Source of the DNA: Onstottus_B arcticum
GTDB taxonomy: Bacteria; Acidobacteriota; Blastocatellia; UBA7656
Length of the DNA: 45,670 nucleotides
NCBI GenBank assembly: GCA_038040485.1
Contig: JBBPIE010000043.1
Coordinates: 1 to 45,670 of the forward strand
Reading direction: 5' to 3'
The notes beneath the pieces were generated by a model that made no database searches, was not told where the DNA came from, and worked only from the letters and a program-made list of their open reading frames with translations. The position numbers and the translations under genes are program-made. Shown piece after piece: positions 42,763-45,670 of the stretch; position 1 is the first letter of the stretch; each line of letters begins with the position of its first letter.

Positions 42763-45048
42763 TTACGCGGCCCCAGCTTCGACTGGGCTCAGCCGCACCG
42801 GCACGTACTTATGATAAGGCGTTCCGGCAATTGGGTCTCGGTCTTCCGCTGAAGTCAGCTCGTTGATATGCGCTCCGGTTCGACTTCGTTTGCCGTTTTC
42901 ACCGGGATGCTCCATGCCGTAGCCGTGCGGCAACGTCACCTGACCGCGTGCTACTTGATCGCTGACTTCGACGCGAACCAGAACTGCGCCGCGTTTGGAT
43001 TCGCAGCGAGCCCAGCCGCCATCGCTCAGCCCAGAGGCCTCTGCGTCGCCGGGATGAACTTTGAGCGCGCCGTCGCGATCGGTCTTGCGCCAGTCGGGAT
43101 CGCGGTAGATCGTGTTCGCGTTGTATGAGCGCCGCTCGCCCGCCACGAGCACGAACGGATAACCATTCGTCGCCGCCGGCTGTTTCGGGTCCAGCTTACT
43201 AAGCGCCTCGAGCATCTCGGGTATCTCGAGATGGATCAAGCCATCTTCGTGTTTGATGTAGCGCCACGTCTCCTCGTAGTCATTGACGCTGAACAGGACA
43301 CCTGAACGCGAGGCGAGGATCGCTTCGAACAACGCTTCGCCGAGCATCGGGCCTTCGCGTTTGTGGCCGGCGCGCCGCACAGCTTCGGGCTCCTTGCGCG
43401 CGAACGCGTGAGCAGTCGCCCACAGAAAAGCCGCCGCCGACGCAGATTCCGGGAGCGTCGGGCCAAGCGTCCGGTACAGGATGATCGGCGCGTAGTCTGC
43501 AAGCTCCGGACGCGCCGCGATCAGTTGCTGAAACGCCCCGGCAAATGCAAGCCGGTTAGCCTTCGCGGCTTGCTCCAACTCGGGAAACTCAGCCGGCAAC
43601 TCGCCCATCGCAGTCACCAACCGCGTGTAGATCTCAGCCTCAGCCATCGTGCCCGGCAAGGGCTCGAACAACGGCTTGCGAAGATGAAACGCGTTCTTTG
43701 GAAACTCCAGATTGAAGAACGTCGCCTCCCACTTCTCGAATTGCGAAGAGGCCGGCAAAACGTAGTGCGCGGCGCGAGCGGTCTCGGTCATCGCGACGTC
43801 GATCACGACCAGCAGGTCGAGCTTCGCAAAGGCGTCTCGATAAGCCTTGGTATCCGCCATCGTCACCATCGGGTTGGCGCTGTCGACGACAAGCCCGCGC
43901 GTGTGATCAGGATGATCGCTCACGATCTCGGAGGGCAGGATGTTAGGCGGCAGGAGATTTCCTATGAAGGGAAAGTCGTTCACGGCCGAGCGCTGTTGCC
44001 GGGCGCCTTCGGGCGAGTGGCCGATCAGCGGCACTAGCGACGTGTGCAGGTTGTTACCGCCGGGCCGCGCGAAGTTTCCAGTGAGCAACGAAATCAATGC
44101 TCGGAGATAAGCGTTCAACGTGCTGTTGAGCGTTTGCTCGATTCCGAGATCGGTTCGAACCGCGCAGCTATCGGCGCCGGCGATCATCCGGGCGGCTTTG
44201 TAGACCTCATCAAGCGCGATGCCGGCTCGCTCGGCGTAGGCTTCGATTGGGATGTTCAAGAGAGCTTCGCGCACCGCCGCAAAGCCTGTTGTATGTTTGT
44301 CGATGAACTCGTGAGCCGCGCCGTCTTCGCGAACAATTATCGCGAGTATTGCCCCCATGAGAAACGCATCAGTCCCGGGGCGAAGCTGCAAGTGCAAATC
44401 TGCCATCAAGGCCGTCTCCGTCTTGCGCGGGTCTATCACTATCATCTGACGCTTGGGATCCTTCTGAATCTCTCGCAGCACGACACGCGCATTGCGAATG
44501 CCGTGCGACTGCCAGGGGTTTGTGCCGATAAAGACGACGACTTCGGCGTTCTCCACGTCTTCGCTTGGGTGACAGTTCTGCTTGCCGTAGAGCCGCCCGT
44601 CCACCCAGAAGCCGCCGGTCTTCTCCTGCGCGAGCGCGCTGTAGTAGTTGCGTGTTCGCATCGCGGTGCGCAGCGCCTTGCCGTAAGGACCCGCGAGATG
44701 ATTGCCCTGGCCGCCGCCGCCAAAATAGGCGAGCGCCCGGCCTCCAAAAGTATCGCGCAGGTGAACGAGCTTCGAGGCGATCTCTGAAATCGCTGTGTCC
44801 CAGGAGACTTCTTCGAAGCTGCCGTCCTCGCGGCGGCGCAGCGGCGAAGTGAGCCGATCGGAATGATTCTGGTAGTAGTTCAGCCGTTGAGCTTTTTGGC
44901 AGAGGTAGCCTTCGGAGATGGGGTGCGAGTGGTCGCCGCGGATTCGTTTCATCTCGCGGCCCTCGACTTCGACCTCGATGCCGCAGTTTCGCGAGCAAAG
45001 GATGCACGCGGTAGGAACCCAATTGCTGGTCGTTGCGGTTGAACTCAT
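42763..45048 (-). CDS. Molybdopterin oxidoreductase (DMSO-reductase family)
   Basis: 761 aa from ATG 45048, with GGAGG 6 nt upstream; the frame extends 30 codons further only through the inverted repeat at 45063. The N-terminal 4Fe-4S site is C15-x2-C18-x3-C22 ... C50 (GYLCQKAQR). Then FEEVSWDTAISEIASKL, VVVFIGTNPWQSHGI, LVVDSANPMVTMADTKAYR and the C-terminal MGD-binding barrel (YNANTIYRDPDWRK, VTLPHGYGMEHPGE). No Tat signal is seen, so it is probably cytoplasmic. The substrate (formate-type or other) cannot be decided. The next gene starts 6 nt after its stop. Confidence 0.92.
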   Translation of the reverse strand: MSSTATTSNWVPTACILCSRNCGIEVEVEGREMKRIRGDHSHPISEGYLCQKAQRLNYYQNHSDRLTSPLRRREDGSFEEVSWDTAISEIASKLVHLRDTFGGRALAYFGGGGQGNHLAGPYGKALRTAMRTRNYYSALAQEKTGGFWVDGRLYGKQNCHPSEDVENAEVVVFIGTNPWQSHGIRNARVVLREIQKDPKRQMIVIDPRKTETALMADLHLQLRPGTDAFLMGAILAIIVREDGAAHEFIDKHTTGFAAVREALLNIPIEAYAERAGIALDEVYKAARMIAGADSCAVRTDLGIEQTLNSTLNAYLRALISLLTGNFARPGGNNLHTSLVPLIGHSPEGARQQRSAVNDFPFIGNLLPPNILPSEIVSDHPDHTRGLVVDSANPMVTMADTKAYRDAFAKLDLLVVIDVAMTETARAAHYVLPASSQFEKWEATFFNLEFPKNAFHLRKPLFEPLPGTMAEAEIYTRLVTAMGELPAEFPELEQAAKANRLAFAGAFQQLIAARPELADYAPIILYRTLGPTLPESASAAAFLWATAHAFARKEPEAVRRAGHKREGPMLGEALFEAILASRSGVLFSVNDYEETWRYIKHEDGLIHLEIPEMLEALSKLDPKQPAATNGYPFVLVAGERRSYNANTIYRDPDWRKTDRDGALKVHPGDAEASGLSDGGWARCESKRGAVLVRVEVSDQVARGQVTLPHGYGMEHPGENGKRSRTGAHINELTSAEDRDPIAGTPYHKYVPVRLSPVEAGAA

Positions 45049-45062
45049 CGAACACCTCCGTG

Positions 45063-45128
45063 GCGCAAGCTGCCAGCTTGCGAGCTTGATAAGTATGTAC
45101 TCAACGGACGCAAGCGGGCAGCTTGCGC
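45063..45128. repeat. Inverted repeat with 20-bp arms, CGCAAGCTGCC type
   Basis: GCGCAAGCTGCCAGCTTGCG (45063-45082) faces 45109-45128 with one mismatch and a 26-nt loop. It lies between the oxidoreductase start and the TetR stop codon, which begins at the arm edge. Confidence 0.85.
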
Positions 45129-45598
45129 TACTTCTCACATATGTTCATCGCCGCATCGCGGGAGGACTTCAGTATCTGATCCGAGAGCTGCTGGTCCATC
45201 ACTGCGCGTGACAGCATCAATCCACCTACGCATTGAGCCGCCACTGCGAGCGCGCGCTCGCGAACGGACGAAACTCCGTCAGGCAACATCGCTTCGATCT
45301 GGTTCACGTACTTTAGGAATTCCTGCTCGTAGCTTTCACGTGTGGCGTCGCTTTTTCGTGCTACATCGGAGGTGAGCGACGGGAGCGGACACCCGTCTGC
45401 TACCGCGTCGCGGTGTGCGCGGCTGAGATAGCCTTTGATCAAAGCGACAACGGTATCGGCTCCGGCCGCCGCGGAATTCCCCGAGGCGCCCAGAGTCTTG
45501 CGTGGAGCGAGCGCCGAGGCCATCGCTTCGGAGAAGAGCGCCTCCTTTGAAGGGAAGTGCGAGTAGAAGCCGCCGGCCGTCAAACCGACTTGATGCAT
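45128..45598 (-). CDS. TetR-family regulator lacking its N-terminus
   Basis: 156 aa. The second half of the TetR helix-turn-helix is present (VGLTAGGFYSHFPSKEALF), followed by a typical C-terminal ligand and dimerisation domain (ALIKGYLSRAHRDAVADGC, LAVAAQCVGGLMLSRAV). TetR proteins normally have 30-40 residues before MHQVGLT. In frame upstream the sequence reads GVGVDAI, the expected continuation, but then a TAA (45622-45620) follows RASGF. The gene may therefore be broken, or the end of the contig may contain an error. It may have regulated the downstream oxidoreductase gene, 80 nt away. Confidence 0.7.
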   Translation of the reverse strand: MHQVGLTAGGFYSHFPSKEALFSEAMASALAPRKTLGASGNSAAAGADTVVALIKGYLSRAHRDAVADGCPLPSLTSDVARKSDATRESYEQEFLKYVNQIEAMLPDGVSSVRERALAVAAQCVGGLMLSRAVMDQQLSDQILKSSRDAAMNICEK

Positions 45599-45670
45599 GA
45601 TGGCGTCGACTCCAACTCCTTAGAAACCACTAGCTCGCGGATGGCTGGAGCTGGTAGCCCAAGGAGAGAG

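Noticed and set aside
43363..44787. Plus-strand frames of 224 and 247 codons
   Set aside because: Antisense to the molybdopterin oxidoreductase, whose domains are unambiguous.

Overview
The window looks like a metagenome-assembled, fairly high-GC genome fragment from an Acidobacteriota-like bacterium, probably Blastocatellia/Pyrinomonadales. This is inferred from secreted proteins rich in HYR, PPC and FG-GAP modules, a DUF4159-MoxR-DUF58-BatA-DUF4175 cluster and many short intergenic palindromes. No rRNA, tRNA, plasmid or phage marker was seen. A 100-N scaffold gap lies at 33970-34069.

Left region (1-17138, minus strand): five consecutive genes for large secreted, repeat-rich proteins. They look monocistronic. 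The four leftmost each have a recognisable promoter (four copies of one design, -10 TAGTAT) and a 165-235 nt leader with conserved blocks. Four have a downstream hairpin terminator; the 3' end of the first lies outside the window. Architectures are PPC+HYR (1-2431, cut by the window edge; 2980-5976), a large PPDTNGDVGPN N-domain with carboxypeptidase-regulatory-like and HYR modules (6404-10096 and 10387-13992), and fourteen FG-GAP repeats plus HYR (14391-17138). Three of the five end in the same six-cysteine C-terminal module, which I do not recognise as a named family.

Middle region (17420-35853, plus strand): a co-directional cluster built around a MoxR ATPase. It contains a VWA membrane protein, a caspase-like (clan CD) lipoprotein with an EF-hand loop, a TPR lipoprotein with an HEFTH metallopeptidase domain, DUF4159, MoxR, a TonB-C protein, DUF58, BatA-like VWA, a DUF4175-like protein with a long Gln/Gly tail, a 45-codon small ORF and an LIC_10091-like protein. 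A REP-associated transposase with flanking REP-like hairpins sits between the caspase-like and TPR genes. The likely theme is MoxR/VWA-assisted assembly or maturation of envelope or secreted proteins, with two candidate proteases beside it.

Right region (35968-40826, plus strand): unrelated single genes: FRG-domain protein, small zinc-ribbon protein, ATP-grasp ligase, LLM flavin monooxygenase, L,D-transpeptidase and Uma2-family nuclease. Short dispersed repeats separate several of them.

Far right (40889-45598, minus strand): a TetR-like regulator lacking its N-terminus, a molybdopterin oxidoreductase, a DUF1343/NamZ-type muramidase 6 bp downstream, and an FmdE-family protein. Two near-perfect inverted-repeat elements punctuate this block.
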